Program-made: the position numbers and the translations under genes
Source: Pirellulaceae bacterium
GTDB lineage: Bacteria; Planctomycetota; Planctomycetia; Pirellulales; Pirellulaceae
Assembly (NCBI GenBank): GCA_030748485.1
Contig: JASMLW010000506.1
Location: 1 to 64,000 of the forward strand
DNA: 64,000 bases
Reading direction: 5' to 3'
In this document: in pieces, positions 17,156 to 25,949 of the stretch
How positions within the stretch are numbered: position 1 is the first letter of the stretch
How the letters are laid out: each line of letters starts with the position of its first letter
The notes under the pieces: model-generated
Databases searched by the model: none
Told to the model about the DNA's origin: nothing
The model's input: the letters and a program-made list of their open reading frames with translations, nothing else

Positions 17156-18798
17156 GTGGCCGCCTTGGCCGCCTTGGCCGCCATCGCGTTGCGTTGCCGG
17201 TAATACTTCAGCCCCGGCAAGAAGAAGCAGAGCGCCGACACCGTGCCGAAAATGAAGTGCGCCCAGTCCGGCAGCAAAGCCATCGCGATGCTCGTTCCCA
17301 GCAGGGCCGCCGCTTGCAGATAGAACTGGCCGGAGAGAATGCCGGCCTTGACAATGAAGACCATCATGCTGATCAGTCCCAGAACGGGCGAGAGCATCAG
17401 AACGGGCAGTTTCAACCAGGCCTCTAGCGGGAAGAGCATTCCGATGCAGACCATGCTTCCGGCCCACACGTGAGCGATCTGTCTCTCGACGAACATGACC
17501 GGCCCCACGCGCCGCCGCAAGAACCAAAAGACGGCCGCCCACGTCCACAACGCCAACACCCACAAGGCGACGTATTGCCAGCGCGTGGTGACGCCCGCCA
17601 GGTGCATCAGGTTGGTCGCTCCGCTAACACCGAACAGCACCAAGCTATGCCACATCCAGAGCAGCCCCCAATTCTCTAAGACGGTGGCGTGATGAGTCTC
17701 GCGAAACAGTCGCGCCACCACTTGACCAAAGCGCGCGCTGCGCGCGCTGATCACTTCGTCTCTGAGAAACGCTTCCAAGTCGTCAGCTAGATTCGCGGCG
17801 CTGGCGTATCTCAGATCGGGTGGCTTCTGCAGGCAGTGGAGGGCGATGAGTTCCAGGTCGCGATTCGCTTCGGGAGCGACAACGCGGGGAGGCGCGGGGT
17901 CCTGCTCAATAACCTGCAGCACGACATCGACGGGCGATGGCGCTTGGAAGGGGGGCCTGCCGGTGAGCATGTGGTACAGGATGGAACCGAGGCTGTACGT
18001 ATCGCTAGCGTGGCCAACGTCGCCGCGGCCGCCCGCTTGTTCGGGCGACATGTACGCGGGGGTGCCGAGAACGGCTCCCGTCTTGGTCAAACTCGCTCCA
18101 TCGGTTTCGCGCTTCGCCAAGCCGAAATCCGTGACGTGAGGTTCGTTGGCGGCGTCGATCAGCACGTTGGAGGGTTTGAGATCGCGGTGCAAAACGCCGC
18201 GGCGGTGAGCGAAGTGAATGGCTCGCGCCACCTTGGCCAACAAGTCGGCCGCCTCGCGAGCCGGAAGCGGACCGGACCGCAACCGATCGGCCAACGTCTC
18301 GCCCTCGATGTGCTTCATGCTGAAAAAAGGGCGGCCTTCGAACTCACCCACTTCGTAAACGGGAACGATATGAGGGTGATCCAGTCGAGCAGCTGATTCA
18401 GCTTCAGCGCGAAATCGCTGATGGTCATCTTCGGCCGCCAAGCCGCCCCGGAGCAACATCTTGATGGCGACTTCGCGGCTCAAACTAAACTGATACGCTC
18501 GATAGACGACGCCCATGCCGCCCCGCCCGAGCTCTTCGCGCAACTCGTAATCGCCGATCCGATAGGGCAACTCGAGTGCGGCCGAGAGCGAGTCGTTTTT
18601 TGACGCGGGGGACGTGTGATCAGCGCTGCTGGCCGCTACATCCGCCAACATGACCGCTCCCCACAACTCGCGCAACTCAGCGGCGAACTCCGCATGTTCA
18701 GCACATACCGTCTCCAGGTCGACTGCCTCCCCGCGCTGCATCGAATCCATCAGGTCGGAGACCAGTCGGGCCAAGCGAGAGTCGGGGTCTGCAGTCAT
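17152..18798 (-). CDS. membrane Ser/Thr protein kinase
   Basis: The kinase domain (about residues 80-345) is complete: glycine loop GRGGMGVVY at 91-99, VAIK with Lys113, HRDLKPSN at 204-211, DFG at 224-226 and a SPE activation-segment end. An acidic N-terminal helical region of about 70 residues precedes it. After the kinase come about five or six hydrophobic helices (roughly 375-535) in place of the extracellular sensor seen in PASTA-type kinases, then an Ala/Lys-rich tail from a short tandem repeat. It is a Hanks-type signalling kinase whose membrane part may sense or anchor. The start at MTADPDSRL is preferred; 24 more in-frame residues lie upstream. Confidence 0.88.
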   Translation of the reverse strand: MTADPDSRLARLVSDLMDSMQRGEAVDLETVCAEHAEFAAELRELWGAVMLADVAASSADHTSPASKNDSLSAALELPYRIGDYELREELGRGGMGVVYRAYQFSLSREVAIKMLLRGGLAAEDDHQRFRAEAESAARLDHPHIVPVYEVGEFEGRPFFSMKHIEGETLADRLRSGPLPAREAADLLAKVARAIHFAHRRGVLHRDLKPSNVLIDAANEPHVTDFGLAKRETDGASLTKTGAVLGTPAYMSPEQAGGRGDVGHASDTYSLGSILYHMLTGRPPFQAPSPVDVVLQVIEQDPAPPRVVAPEANRDLELIALHCLQKPPDLRYASAANLADDLEAFLRDEVISARSARFGQVVARLFRETHHATVLENWGLLWMWHSLVLFGVSGATNLMHLAGVTTRWQYVALWVLALWTWAAVFWFLRRRVGPVMFVERQIAHVWAGSMVCIGMLFPLEAWLKLPVLMLSPVLGLISMMVFIVKAGILSGQFYLQAAALLGTSIAMALLPDWAHFIFGTVSALCFFLPGLKYYRQRNAMAAKAAKAAT

Positions 18799-18894
18799 AC
18801 CAGTTCGCCGCGAAGTTGATGCGTTGCTTCCATTGAAACCTGCGTCGACTCCACTGACCAGTCTTCCCAATCATTCAGATAACGGGTAGCGGCA

Positions 18895-19125
18895 ACTTGT
18901 GCCTTCGCGTGTCCGTGTGCGATTTTTTTCTCACACAAAGACACGAAGCCACGAAGAAGGAGGGCTGCGGAGCAGTCGTTTTCGCGGCGCGCGTCTTAGT
19001 GCCTTCGTGCCTCCGTGTGCGATTCCTTTCTTTCTCACACCAGGACACGAATCCACGAAGAAGGAGGCTGCGGAGGAGTCGTTTTGGCGGCTCGCGTCTT
19101 TGTGCCTCCGTGCCTCCGTGTGCGA
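18895..19125. repeat. dispersed CACGAAG/CTTCGTG hairpin repeat, two tandem copies
   Basis: Two copies of a unit of about 105-110 bases, one from about 18925 and one from about 19033. Each begins near CTCACAC..GACACGAA.CCACGAAG, continues AAGGAGG.CTGCGGAG.AGTCGTTTT and ends GTGCCTCCGTGTGCGA. The first and last parts of each unit are reverse complements, so each can fold into a long hairpin. The copies are about 85-90 percent alike. Bases 18799-19263 otherwise hold no gene. Confidence 0.75.
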
Positions 19126-19263
19126 GATCAGCGCGAAGCGATCTTGTCGCGATTCGAACGGGCGAGAACGGGGCGCGAACAGAATCCCTGTTGACTGCGA
19201 AGAATGGGTCGCTGTACTTTACACGGCAAAGTGACCCCAGACCTCGTGGCGTGAGATCGATAA

Positions 19264-19872
19264 ATGGAGCTTAGAGAAGCACTTACGCAGATTTCCCACA
19301 TTCGCGAACAGATCGACCGGACGGCCATTTTTCGAGGATATCGTTCAACCGCTGTGGGGTTCTCCGGTCTGGTCGCGTTTGTCGCGGCGGCTTTACAGCC
19401 ACTCGTTGTGGTGAAGCCGGCTGAGAATATCGGCGGATATTTGGCGCTTTGGATAGGCGTTGCGGGCCTCAGCGCCGGCGTCTCGGCGGCGGAGATGTTC
19501 TTGAGAACTCGTCATTCGGATCTGGAGCGACAGAAGACGTGGACGGCGATCGAACACTTCTTGCCTAGTTTGGCGGCCGGAGCGCTGTTGACTGCCGCGC
19601 TGGCTTGCGGTTCGGAGTCGAGTTGCTGGTCGTTGCCGGGGCTGTGGGCGATCGTCTTCAGCTTGGGCGTGTTCGCCTCGCTGCGACTATTGCCGCGGGC
19701 GGTGACAGTTGTCGCTGGCTGGTACCTGTTGGGCGGGACGCTTTACCTGTTGCTGGGTGAGAGCCATGGTTGGGCCTACTCACCTTGGTCAATGGCGGTG
19801 CTGTTTGGCTGTGGGCAGTTGATCACGGCCGTCATTTTGTATCAAACGCTGGAGCGCGGTCATGGGAAATGA
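19264..19872 (+). CDS. hypothetical integral membrane protein
   Basis: A 202-residue protein with a soluble N-terminal helix (MELREALTQISHIREQIDRT) followed by about six hydrophobic helices. No family is recognised beyond a general resemblance to membrane proteins paired with winged-helix regulators. Its last 11 bases overlap the regulator gene, so the two are translationally coupled and probably work together. Confidence 0.7.
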   Translation: MELREALTQISHIREQIDRTAIFRGYRSTAVGFSGLVAFVAAALQPLVVVKPAENIGGYLALWIGVAGLSAGVSAAEMFLRTRHSDLERQKTWTAIEHFLPSLAAGALLTAALACGSESSCWSLPGLWAIVFSLGVFASLRLLPRAVTVVAGWYLLGGTLYLLLGESHGWAYSPWSMAVLFGCGQLITAVILYQTLERGHGK

Positions 19873-20269
19873 CGCACCACCGCCACAGGCGGATGACACT
19901 CAGGAGCCGACCGCCGGCCGCTTCGCGTACGACGGAATCGATCGCTTGCTTCACGAACGAGCGCGGCTGAGCATTCTCGCCTCGCTTGTTTCACACGTTG
20001 ACGGGTTAGCTTTCAACGATTTGAAGCACCTCTGTTCATTGACGGACGGCAACCTCAGTCGGCACGCGGCCATGCTGGATGAAGCCGGCTTGATCGAGAT
20101 CACGAAAGGCGTCCGCGGCAATCGCCCGCTGACTCGATGTCGCCTTACGGAGGACGGCAGACAACGATTTTTGAATTACATACAAGTCCTGCAGCACGTT
20201 GTCGAAGACGCCAAAGCAGCGTCGCCAAGCGAGCCGCCAAGCGCAGCCCAGCGCTGGTCGCCGGCCTAG
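19862..20269 (+). CDS. winged-helix transcriptional regulator (ArsR/MarR-like)
   Basis: A 135-residue protein with a winged-helix domain at about residues 32-105. The recognition-helix region is FNDLKHLCSLTDGNLSRHAAMLDEAGLIEI and the wing is KGVRGNRPLTRCRLT. This matches the single-domain HTH_27-type regulators. The first 25 residues are Pro/Gln-rich. It overlaps the preceding membrane-protein gene by 11 bases, so it likely controls or is controlled with that protein. No effector-binding residues can be named. Confidence 0.82.
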   Translation: MGNDAPPPQADDTQEPTAGRFAYDGIDRLLHERARLSILASLVSHVDGLAFNDLKHLCSLTDGNLSRHAAMLDEAGLIEITKGVRGNRPLTRCRLTEDGRQRFLNYIQVLQHVVEDAKAASPSEPPSAAQRWSPA

Positions 20270-20283
20270 ATTCGAGAGAGGCT

Positions 20284-21143
20284 ATGAAGATCGTTCGAGC
20301 TGAGTCGATGGGAATGTGTTTCGGCGTTCGAGACGCTTTGGCGGAAGCTACGTCTCAGCCGAATCCAAGTCGGGTGGCGATACACGGTGAGCTGGTGCAC
20401 AACTCGCACGTGTTGCAGCAACTCGACTCGCTCGGGTTGGCTCAATGCCCGGAGGAGTCACGAGCGATTGCGGCTGATCGACCGCTGGTAATGATCACCG
20501 CTCACGGCGTCAGCAATGCTGAACGCGAGCGCCTGGAGCGCGCCGGCAAGACGTTGATCGACACGACTTGCCCTCTGGTGCAGCGGGTGCATGATGCGGC
20601 GCAGCGGCTGTCCGCCGAAGGGCGATTAGTGCTGGTTGTCGGAAAGCGCAACCACGTCGAAGTACGCGGTATCATCGAGGATCTGGAGCACTACGCGGTG
20701 GTCGAGAGCGCCGACGACGTTCGCGACTTTAACGAATCGCAACTGGGCGTGATCTGTCAATCGACGACCCCGCCGGATCTCGCCTGCGATATCTGGTCGC
20801 ACATCCAATTGCACAATCCGCTTGCCGACATCGCTTTCATCGACACAATCTGTGATCCGACGTGGCAGCGGCAACACGCCCTGGAAGCGCTGCTGCCGGA
20901 AGTGGAGGCGGTCGTTGTCGTGGGTGGAAAAAATTCGAACAACACGCGACGATTAGTGCAGTTCTGCCACCGACACGGCAGACCGGCGCTGCACGTAGAG
21001 GGACCGGACGACGTCGATCCGGATTGGCTGTGCGGAGTCGCAACCGTCGGATTGACAGCCGTACGAGCACGCTCGACGAGACGATTGAGGCTGTGTACGA
21101 AGAACTTCAAACACTCGGGGGCGCAAAGCGTCATTCGGCATGA
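20284..21143 (+). CDS. ispH: 4-hydroxy-3-methylbut-2-enyl diphosphate reductase IspH, with apparent one-base deletion
   Basis: IspH makes IPP and DMAPP, the last MEP-pathway step. The three iron-sulfur cysteines are present (Cys12 in GMCFGVRDA, Cys96 in TTCPLV, Cys190 in CDPTWQRQ). So are IHGELVHNSHV, TAHGVS, and Glu126 in RNHVEVRG, the proton-relay position. After VGLTA (codon ending 21060) the frame runs on as VRARSTRRL, unlike the family, and stops at 21156. One base later the expected end TSTLDETIEAVYEEL continues and stops with TGA at 21141-21143, overlapping the next ATG. One missing G at 21060-21062 explains this. It is a sequencing error, a recoding site or a real mutation. Confidence 0.88.
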
Positions 21144-22375
21144 AGCTGACTTTTGACATCGTGATCGTCGGCGCGGGACTTGCCGGATTGCAATGCGCCC
21201 GCCAATTGGCGCGGCTCGGGTTCGCCGTGGCGCTGGTCGATCGCAAACAACGACTCGACCAGTCAGTGCACACGACGGGGATCTTTGTCCGGCGAACGTT
21301 GGAGGATTTTTCATTCCCGGCCGATTGCCTCGGGCAACCCATTAACACGGTGAGACTCTATTCGCCGTCGGGCCGCATGTTGGAGGTCAACAGCCCGCAC
21401 GACGAGTTCCGCATTGGCCGGATGGCCCGGCTCTACCAAAGGTGGCTCGACGAGGCCGTCGAGGCGGGCGCCGTGTGGTTTCCCGGTAGGAGTTATCACG
21501 AGATGGCGGCGCCATCCGCGCCCGGCGCGCGATTCGACGTCGCGCTCGAGCGAGTGGGTGGAGCCGAACGCGAAGTGCTCTCGACGCGGTTTGTGGTGGG
21601 AGCCGACGGAGTGCAATCGAGCATCGCCGCGGACTTAAAGTTGAGTTTGAATCGCCGTTGGATTGTCGGATTTGAGGAGGTCTACCGACGCGCCGAGCCG
21701 GTCGGTCGCTCTGGGTCGGCTAGATTGCATTGCGTGCTGGACCCGCGGCTGGCGCCAGGATACATCGCCTGGGCGGTCGACGACGGCGAGGAGATTCACC
21801 TGGGAGTCGGTGGACATCCGCGGCGCTTCGCGCCGCGCGATGCGCTCAGCGAGTTTCTGCCCCGGGCGGTTGAGTTGGTATCGCTGGAGGGCGCGGAATT
21901 GGTCGAGTCGCGTGGTGGACGGATCCCGGTCGGCGGCGTCTTGCCGCGCATCGCGCGCTCGCAAGGGCTGCTGGTGGGCGATGCGGCCGGCGCGGTCTCC
22001 CCGCTCACCGCCGGCGGGCTGGACCCCTGCTTGCGCTTGTCCTCCTTCGCGGCCGAAGTCATTGAGCGCACTTTGTCTGGCGACGGACGGGCGATCGGTG
22101 AATACAACGGGTCCGAGTTTCGGCGGAGATTCCGGCTGCGACGTTGGATGAGGTCGTGTTTGTCGCGATTGCGCTGGCGGTGGACGGCCGAAGCGGCGGT
22201 CGCTTGTCTGGCGCGGTGTCCCAATCAATCGCTCGCCCGCCGGATCTTCTTTGGACGTGGGTCGTTCCCACTAGAACATCGCGAAGCGATCGGCGCGGTC
22301 AAAGGAGAGGTTGAAGACGCCCAAGCCGCTCACGCCCCGCCGGCTCATCAAACGGCTGCAGAAGTGCTGGACTAG
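21140..22375 (+). CDS. geranylgeranyl-reductase-family FAD-dependent oxidoreductase
   Basis: A 411-residue flavoprotein: the ADP-binding GAGLAGLQCARQLA motif at residues 11-24, Arg/Asp after strand 2 (LVDRKQR), the GADGVQSS loop near residue 152 and the second FAD motif GDAAGAVSPLTAGG near residue 272. The family includes geranylgeranyl reductases that saturate isoprenoid chains and related halogenases and hydroxylases. The start ATG overlaps the corrected ispH stop (ATGA), consistent with isoprenoid metabolism. The substrate is not determined. The last 30 residues are low in conservation. Confidence 0.85.
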   Translation: MKLTFDIVIVGAGLAGLQCARQLARLGFAVALVDRKQRLDQSVHTTGIFVRRTLEDFSFPADCLGQPINTVRLYSPSGRMLEVNSPHDEFRIGRMARLYQRWLDEAVEAGAVWFPGRSYHEMAAPSAPGARFDVALERVGGAEREVLSTRFVVGADGVQSSIAADLKLSLNRRWIVGFEEVYRRAEPVGRSGSARLHCVLDPRLAPGYIAWAVDDGEEIHLGVGGHPRRFAPRDALSEFLPRAVELVSLEGAELVESRGGRIPVGGVLPRIARSQGLLVGDAAGAVSPLTAGGLDPCLRLSSFAAEVIERTLSGDGRAIGEYNGSEFRRRFRLRRWMRSCLSRLRWRWTAEAAVACLARCPNQSLARRIFFGRGSFPLEHREAIGAVKGEVEDAQAAHAPPAHQTAAEVLD

Positions 22376-22407
22376 ACCCGATTAGGACCCCGTCAGGCGG
22401 CAGCCAC

Positions 22408-22988
22408 TAGTCATCAGAGCGCATTTCAAAACCGATGTCTTGCCGTACGATGGCCTTCCAAGGCCGTCGAGAACGGACGTTCCACTTGCTTCATCGCGGC
22501 GATTTCTTGGGCCGCTGAGGGCGAATCGGGAGCCATCTCGAGGAATTAACCCGCATTCGACGGCCTCGGAAGGCCATCGTACAAGGTTTTGAACAGCCTC
22601 TAGCTAGCTAGTCGTCAGAGCGCATTTCAAAACCGATGTCTTGCCGTACGATGGCCTTCCAAGGCCGTCGAGAACGGACGTTCCACTTGCGTCATCGCGG
22701 CGATTTCTTCGGCCGCTGAGGGCGAATCGGGAGCCATCTCGAGGGATTAACCCGCATTCGACGGCCTCGGAAGGCCATCGTACAAGGTTTTGAACAGCCT
22801 CTAGCTAGCTAGTCATTAGAGCGCATTTCAAAACCGATGTCTGCCTTCCAAGGCGGACGTTCCACTTGCTTCATCGCGGCGATTTCTTGGGCCGCTGAGG
22901 GCGAATCGGGAGCCATCTCGAGGGATTAACCCGCATTCGACGGCCTCGGAAGGCCATCGTACAAGGTTTTGAACAGCCTCTAGTCATT
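22408..22988. repeat. three tandem 201-base units with long inverted-repeat arms
   Basis: Units start at 22408, 22609 and 22810. Each holds a left arm GTACGATGGCCTTCCAAGG plus CCGTCGA (22445-22470 in unit 1) and a right arm (22557-22582) that is its reverse complement at 25 of 26 positions, with about 86 bases between. Outer flanks TTCAAAACC and GGTTTTGAA extend the pairing. Units 1 and 2 differ at only a few bases. Unit 3 has lost about 25 bases of its left arm. The whole 22376-22988 interval has no gene. Confidence 0.88.
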
Positions 22989-23504
22989 CTAGCGCTCACT
23001 CCCCCCCATCACCCACGGCGCGCCGTCGCCCGTCTCTTGCCGCAGGCGCACGCTTAGCTGTCCGATGTGGTGTTCGAGGTGCCGCAGGCTGTAGATGTGC
23101 AGTTCGGCGCGATGGAAATCGCGGCCGGGGAAGCCGGATGGGCCCAACAGGGTAGCTTCCGTTTCGCCGCCGATCGACGCGGCCGCCTTAGCGCGGCAGT
23201 GACCGACGTAGAGCAGCGTCGTGGGGCGATCGTAGAGATACTGTTGAGCTCGGTCTTGCAGCTCTTCGTAGTCGCGAAAGTAGTCGGCGTGTTCGCGGTG
23301 AAACGGATCGTCGGCGAGCGGATCAGCGTCGCGGCCAAGATAGTAATCAGTGAAAAAGATCGCGTGGAAGGCGACCTGGCAATACTTCAGGTTAGCGACG
23401 GGCGCGTTCCAAATCGAATCGGGGCAGCGCTCGACACAGGAGTGCATCATGCGCAGCGCCGCCTCAAACTGATTCAACGTCGATGACTTGTACTCGCCCA
23501 ACAT
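22989..23504 (-). CDS. DinB family protein
   Basis: A 171-residue four-helix-bundle protein with the spaced DinB/YfiT metal ligand pattern: a His in VAFHAIFFTDYYLG (near residue 47) and the late HLEHHIGQLSVRL (His near 143 and 146). Members bind a divalent metal; some are mycothiol- or bacillithiol-dependent transferases. The start MLGEYKSS is typical. It is the last gene of the long minus-strand run and lies directly beside the 201-base repeats. Confidence 0.8.
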   Translation of the reverse strand: MLGEYKSSTLNQFEAALRMMHSCVERCPDSIWNAPVANLKYCQVAFHAIFFTDYYLGRDADPLADDPFHREHADYFRDYEELQDRAQQYLYDRPTTLLYVGHCRAKAAASIGGETEATLLGPSGFPGRDFHRAELHIYSLRHLEHHIGQLSVRLRQETGDGAPWVMGGSER

Positions 23505-23626
23505 GGCTGATTGACTCGCCTTCTTCAGGTGAAAGTTCGCAACAGTTCAATTCGACTGGCCGCCAAGGCAACCTATTGGATAGACAGCGCCGTGGCAATA
23601 ATCAATCGCCACGACCGCTGGTTCCG

Positions 23627-24181
23627 TCACTGATTGGCTCGTCGCGGCCCCGCTGTGGCGAATGTTCCACGCAGGAATCGCCGCGCTTGCCCCGGCGTCT
23701 TGAACTCGAGCACTTGCAGGTCGGCGAACTTTGGTTCGGCGAGTAGTGCGGGAATCTCGAGCCGTCGAGTGGAGTAGCTTTTGATGACCCACAGCAGGAT
23801 CGAGTCACGGCTCATAAACGACAAGCGGAACGACTCCCGGTTTCCCGAGTAGATACGGGTCCGCCAGACGACTCGACTCACCGTCCTCCAGAGTGCGCGG
23901 CCGAACACGGTGAAGAACGAGTAGTTGAGCCAGATCAGCGTATCGGCTCGCCGCCACGTCAGGTCTCGCAGGTGGACATAGTTCCCGTCGACAACCCAAC
24001 GTTGCTCAGCCGTCGCCTCGTCGACGTTTCGCCGCAAGTCACCTTCGTCGGCGGGCGTCCAATCCGGTCCCCAGTGGAGCTCGTCGAGTTGCACGAACGG
24101 CGAGCTGAGACGATCGGCGAGTTGGGCGGCGAACGTCGTCTTGCCGGCGCAACTCGATCCGACGACCACGATCCGTCGCAT
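23627..24181 (-). CDS. P-loop kinase-like (DNA topology modulation protein-like) ATPase
   Basis: The start MRRIVVVGSSCAGKTT places the Walker A motif GSSCAGKT at residues 8-15. Downstream DELHWGPDW and WVVDGNYVHLRD match the FlaR/adenylate-kinase-like family, in which the first conserved segment is the substrate site. About 184 residues, cytoplasmic. The true substrate is unknown. Twelve extra in-frame residues upstream are poorly conserved and not used. Confidence 0.78.
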   Translation of the reverse strand: MRRIVVVGSSCAGKTTFAAQLADRLSSPFVQLDELHWGPDWTPADEGDLRRNVDEATAEQRWVVDGNYVHLRDLTWRRADTLIWLNYSFFTVFGRALWRTVSRVVWRTRIYSGNRESFRLSFMSRDSILLWVIKSYSTRRLEIPALLAEPKFADLQVLEFKTPGQARRFLRGTFATAGPRRANQ

Positions 24182-24247
24182 AGTGTCGGAGGGACGGCTC
24201 AATTCGAAACTCGCCATGCAGATTGCCGGGCCGCGAAAGCCGGGCGA

Positions 24248-24919
24248 CTACTTCGCTTTCGGCGACGTTGCGGACGCGCCGATGCGTTGTAGTTTATCGT
24301 CTGGCCGGACGAATTCTCCCCCGATCCGGAAGTCGCCGCCGCGCTCTTCGCTGCGGGCGATCTTGATGACGACCTGAGACGACTCACCTGTCGGCGACAA
24401 ATGTTCAATCACCAGCCAATCTGATTCCACCGGCTTGTGATGAACGATTGCCAGGCCGGTCGCCGAGAAGTCGGTGGTCCGCGCGAGGAACGGCTCACCA
24501 ATCGGCATGTAGTACTCGTTGACGGGCGTGGCGAGCACATTGGTCTCGAGCGGTTGCCGGTTCGCCGTCCGCCGCTCGCGGTCGTCGCGCATGCTCTGTA
24601 CAAACTCGGGAACGCTGCGACCTGGGTTCCGCAGTTGCTCGGTGCTCAGGTGGACCTGCGTAACGCGCACGTTGGCCAGCGAGTCAGCACGGCAGTCTTC
24701 GGCGAGCACGGCGAAGTAGCGGTAACCGCATTTGGCGCACTGCCAATGGGAGCCGGATTCACCGGCGCGGGGCACTCTGAGGGGCAGATTCGAACCGCAT
24801 GTTCCGCATTGATCCATGCTCAGCGAGCGCGTATGAAGACTCTCCCCGGCGCTCGGCGGAGCGTCAGGCTTGCTCTTAAAGAGCGTTTGAATCTTCTTGA
24901 TCAGCGAAATTCGGGGCAT
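24248..24919 (-). CDS. zinc-ribbon and PilZ domain protein
   Basis: About 223 residues. The first part (from MPRISLIKKIQTLF) is a basic leader. A rubredoxin-like zinc ribbon follows, CGTCG and CAKCG (about residues 37-70). A PilZ domain occupies the C-terminal half with RTANR (the RxxxR arginines) and DFSATG (the D/NxSxxG motif), the two elements that bind cyclic di-GMP. It sits at the downstream end of the polysaccharide run, 25 bases after the nucleotidyltransferase gene, so c-di-GMP control of polymer production is likely but inferred. Confidence 0.82.
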   Translation of the reverse strand: MPRISLIKKIQTLFKSKPDAPPSAGESLHTRSLSMDQCGTCGSNLPLRVPRAGESGSHWQCAKCGYRYFAVLAEDCRADSLANVRVTQVHLSTEQLRNPGRSVPEFVQSMRDDRERRTANRQPLETNVLATPVNEYYMPIGEPFLARTTDFSATGLAIVHHKPVESDWLVIEHLSPTGESSQVVIKIARSEERGGDFRIGGEFVRPDDKLQRIGASATSPKAK

Positions 24920-24944
24920 GGAACGCGTCGCTACTCGAAGCCTG

Positions 24945-25874
24945 TTACACGGCACTGAGCACGAAATGGTCGTCCACGGGCACGTAGGCGCCCAGTCGAG
25001 CATTCACGAATTCTCCTTGTCGAGCTACGCAATTCGACAACTCCAACCACTCACCTACGTACGTGTTGGGCAAGACGAGCGACTGTTGGATGACCGTTTG
25101 GCGATCGATCACCGAGTTGTCGCCGACCACCGTGTTGGGTCCGAGCCGGACGTTCTTTCCAACCCGCACGTTGTCGCCAAGAAACACCGGACCCTCGATC
25201 TGCGCGGTGGGATCGATGTGCACGTTACGACAGATTCGGATCCCCGGTCCGCGCGGGTTTCGTCCATTCATGAACAGGTCGGGGGCGCCGCCGCCGACCA
25301 CAATCGCTTGAGATTCCAACAACAGCTCAAATGATTGAGCGCTCAAGGTGCGATCGCTGGTCAGCGAATCATGCGGCAGAGCGCGCAGCAGGTCGGCGAC
25401 TTCGGATTCCATTGCGCCGGCGGGCAGCGCCGCCGCCGAATCGGCTCCGATTCGTCCCCAGCCGGACCATTCATTCACGCCGGCTCCGGAAGTGAAGACC
25501 AGCGCGTCGCCGCCGTCCGTCGTGAGGAACGACAAGTCGACCTGCGGAAGCCGATCGGCATGGACAAGCAAATGCTGATCACCATCCTGCCACAGCTCGG
25601 CCGACTCGAAAACGTCGTAAGGACGATCCGGGTGTTCCGCGTGGTGGAAATGGAATTCGGCTCCCCATCGCTCGCCGCCGGCCAGCAGCTGTTGAAAGTC
25701 TTGCTGGGCGTGCCCGAGTACGAAGTGGTACTCGACGACACCCGCCCTGACAAGCTGTTCGACAACGTGCTGCACAACGGGGCGATCGACAAGCGGCAAC
25801 AGCGACCGCCTACCGTACTCTCCCAGTCGATCAACTCCCGCTACTGCTCCAGTGCAAATGACAATAGCTTTCAT
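24945..25874 (-). CDS. sugar-1-phosphate nucleotidyltransferase with left-handed beta-helix
   Basis: A 309-residue protein with an N-terminal nucleotidyltransferase-like domain (about 1-180). The usual GGxGTRL loop is degenerate (CTGAVAGVDRLG), although SLLPLVDRPVVQHVVEQL is typical. The C-terminal left-handed beta-helix has hexapeptide turns (PGIRICRNVHIDPTAQIEG and VFLGDNVRVGKNVRLGPNT). The layout matches GDP-mannose pyrophosphorylase-like proteins. The altered loop raises doubt about catalysis. It likely supplies or regulates an activated sugar for the polysaccharide cluster. Confidence 0.78.
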   Translation of the reverse strand: MKAIVICTGAVAGVDRLGEYGRRSLLPLVDRPVVQHVVEQLVRAGVVEYHFVLGHAQQDFQQLLAGGERWGAEFHFHHAEHPDRPYDVFESAELWQDGDQHLLVHADRLPQVDLSFLTTDGGDALVFTSGAGVNEWSGWGRIGADSAAALPAGAMESEVADLLRALPHDSLTSDRTLSAQSFELLLESQAIVVGGGAPDLFMNGRNPRGPGIRICRNVHIDPTAQIEGPVFLGDNVRVGKNVRLGPNTVVGDNSVIDRQTVIQQSLVLPNTYVGEWLELSNCVARQGEFVNARLGAYVPVDDHFVLSAV

Positions 25875-25949
25875 CTCGGCCTCGCCTGTTCGTCAAGTTG
25901 TCCGTCATGATGCAAAACTCAGAGAGGGCCGCCGCTGGCGGCGAACCAA

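Noticed and set aside
16553-17563. 336-codon minus-strand open frame that could explain the hairpin terminator at 16603-16634
   Set aside because: It overlaps the kinase gene in another frame and includes the hairpin itself. The composition is that of a shadow frame.
20284-21156. IspH as a 290-residue protein ending VRARSTRRLRLC... without any frameshift
   Set aside because: The last 31 residues do not resemble IspH, whereas the +1 frame gives the expected end and overlaps the next start codon.
22408-22988. Possible CRISPR array from the regular repeats
   Set aside because: Units are 201 bases, nearly identical throughout, with internal inverted arms and no short repeats separated by unique spacers. 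No cas genes are nearby.
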